64,000 bases of DNA from Vulcanisaeta moutnovskia 768-28 (GTDB lineage: Archaea; Thermoproteota; Thermoprotei; Thermoproteales; Thermocladiaceae), in contig NC_015151.1 of the NCBI RefSeq assembly GCF_000190315.1, positions 2,148,509 through 2,212,508 on the forward strand. Direction: 5' to 3'. The translations under genes and the position numbers were made by a program. The notes below the pieces were generated by a model, which searched no databases, was not told the origin of the DNA, and was given only the letters and a program-made list of their open reading frames with translations. Position 1 is the first letter of the stretch. Each line of letters opens with the position of its first letter. Shown here one piece after another: positions 63,155-64,000 of the stretch.

Positions 63155-63355
63155 ATGATAGGTGGAGTAGGTATAATGGATGTTAAGTGGAGAAGTGAAG
63201 AACAAATACTAGAGAAGGTAGGATTAAAGAAGCATGCCGGTGAAATAACCTATGCACAGGATGGGGTTGCCGTAATAAAGAGCTATGCATTAAGAACCCA
63301 TACAATCACAATAAAGGCACTACCACCACAAGTAAAACGTAGAAGCCATAAATAA
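63155..63355 (+). CDS. Small hypothetical protein coupled to nurA
   Basis: 66 residues (58 if it starts at the internal ATG at 63176). It is a compact alpha/beta: MDVKWRSEEQILEKVGLKKH, AQDGVAVIKSYALRTHTITI, and a basic end. It starts 2 bp after the nurA stop, so it is translationally coupled and may assist the NurA-HerA end-processing pathway (inference). No family recognised. Confidence 0.6.
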   Translation: MIGGVGIMDVKWRSEEQILEKVGLKKHAGEITYAQDGVAVIKSYALRTHTITIKALPPQVKRRSHK

Positions 63356-63462
63356 AATGTAGAATTAAGTATGATAAAACGCATCACAAAACATTAATTA
63401 TCATAATCCCACCTAAAATCCACGGGCAAAAACTTAAAAACCATGAACAAAAACACTCCAAT

Positions 63463-63540
63463 GGCCCCGTAGCTCAGCCAGGATAGAGCGGCGGCCTCCT
63501 AAGCCGTAGGTCGTGGGTTCGAATCCCACCGGGGCCGCCA
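63463..63540 (+). tRNA. tRNA-Arg (anticodon CCT), CCA encoded
   Basis: Acceptor GGCCCCG/CGGGGCC pairs perfectly. The anticodon arm GCGGC-CTCCTAA-GCCGT gives anticodon CCT, reading AGG. T arm GTGGG-TTCGAAT-CCCAC is complete; discriminator G; CCA at 63538-63540. AACTTAAAAACC (63431-63442) is the TATA box about 26-30 nt upstream. No intron. Confidence 0.95.
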
Positions 63541-63623
63541 GTTGATTTATTATATTAATAGGTTATTGTTAATATTGATGTAATAATATACTTTATTTAA
63601 TGAGAATATAATTAAGCTAAAGT

Positions 63624-64000
63624 ATGCATGCTTTTAATGGTATGGGTAAGTTGGATGGTAGAGTGTCGATGGTAACGGGGGCAGGGAGTGGTATTGGTAG
63701 GGCTATTGCGTTATTATTTGCTAGTGAAGGTTCTAAAGTAGTTGTTACTGATGTTAATGATAAGGGCGGTGAGGAGACTGCAAATATGATTAGGGGTAAT
63801 GGTGGCGATGCCTTATTCGTACATGCTGATGTTTCTAGGGCATCTGATTGCGAGAATGCCATTAGGGAAGCCGTAAAGCGTTATGGTCAGTTGGATATTC
63901 TCGTTAATAATGCAGGTATTGACTTACCGAGGGCAAGCCTTCGGCTGATTTTTCTGAGGATGAGTTCGATAAGGTCATTAGCGTAAATTTAAAGGGCGCT
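63624..64000 (+). pseudogene. Short-chain dehydrogenase (SDR), frameshifted and cut by the window edge
   Basis: The frame starts ATG at 63624 (26 nt after CTTTATTTAA) and shows TGAGSGIGRA, the NAD(P) motif, and ILVNNAGI (the NNAG motif). After residue ~103 the frame ends at a stop near 63986, but the next frame continues KPSADFSEDEFDKVISVNL, the expected SDR sequence, from 63935. One base is missing around 63930-63935. The Tyr-x3-Lys active site would be outside the window. Either the gene is inactivated, or this is a sequencing or assembly error. Confidence 0.8.

Noticed and set aside
1-64000. CRISPR array, insertion sequence or rRNA gene
   Set aside because: No regularly spaced repeats, transposase frames or rRNA-like stretches were seen in the window.

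Overview
The window looks like a chromosome segment of a hyperthermophilic crenarchaeon of the Thermoproteales, most likely near Vulcanisaeta or Caldivirga (inferred, no search run). The basis: archaeal EF-2 with its diphthamide loop, archaeal uL2, an L38e-like protein, type 2 IPP isomerase, GGPP synthase next to a geranylgeranyl reductase, a split-type tRNA-splicing endonuclease subunit, a PaREP2b-like protein, NurA, candidate C/D box sRNAs, tRNA genes with encoded CCA, and many genes whose start codon lies about 26 nt after a TATA box (leaderless). No CRISPR array, insertion sequence or rRNA gene was seen.

Layout. 0-5.8 kb: edge of an HSL-type esterase, feoAB, a divergent NicO/UreH-like transporter under a striking twin palindrome, hemB, and an aminotransferase. 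5.9-11.5 kb: HerA-like ATPase, MTHFR-like protein, Mrp ATPase, EF-2. 11.5-20.6 kb: small enzymes, tRNA-Gln, two radical SAM proteins, a FAD oxidase overlapping a double GlcG protein, an SCP2-like protein. 20.6-28.2 kb: an ABC importer (fused permease plus binding protein, no ATPase beside it), a metallo-beta-lactamase protein, an epimerase and a DHA2-type MFS pump. 28.2-33.4 kb: fni, uL2, tRNA endonuclease subunit, radical SAM protein, rhomboid protease. 33.4-37.2 kb: a poorly conserved island with a PaREP2b-like protein, orphan secreted or membrane proteins and a C/D sRNA candidate. 37.2-44.4 kb: DUF72, MFS, UbiA, UbiD, a beta-hydroxyacid dehydrogenase-like protein and a large exported protein. 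44.4-49.2 kb: intron-containing tRNA, RHH regulator, GGPP synthase, geranylgeranyl reductase, L38e-like and small helical proteins, HAD phosphatase. 49.2-61.8 kb: two MFS carriers, SRPBCC and thioesterase proteins, a penicillin acylase and an acyl-CoA ligase that have both lost their 5' ends at one junction, an HpaB-type hydroxylase, then a CoA ligase translationally coupled to a phosphotriesterase-like lactonase. 61.9-64 kb: NurA, tRNA-Arg and a frameshifted SDR cut by the edge.

How genes work together. feoAB and the divergent transporter look like one metal regulon. fni, GGPP synthase, geranylgeranyl reductase, UbiA and UbiD serve isoprenoid lipids and probably quinones. The 50-62 kb block (transporters, acylase, thioesterase, hydroxylase, CoA ligases, lactonase) reads as a catabolic region for amides, lactones or aromatic and fatty acids. 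The observations most worth checking are the double 5' truncation at about 55,740, the twin operator at 2,595-2,645, the operator pair around the RHH gene promoter, the sRNA candidates, and the tRNA with mixed Ser/Leu features.
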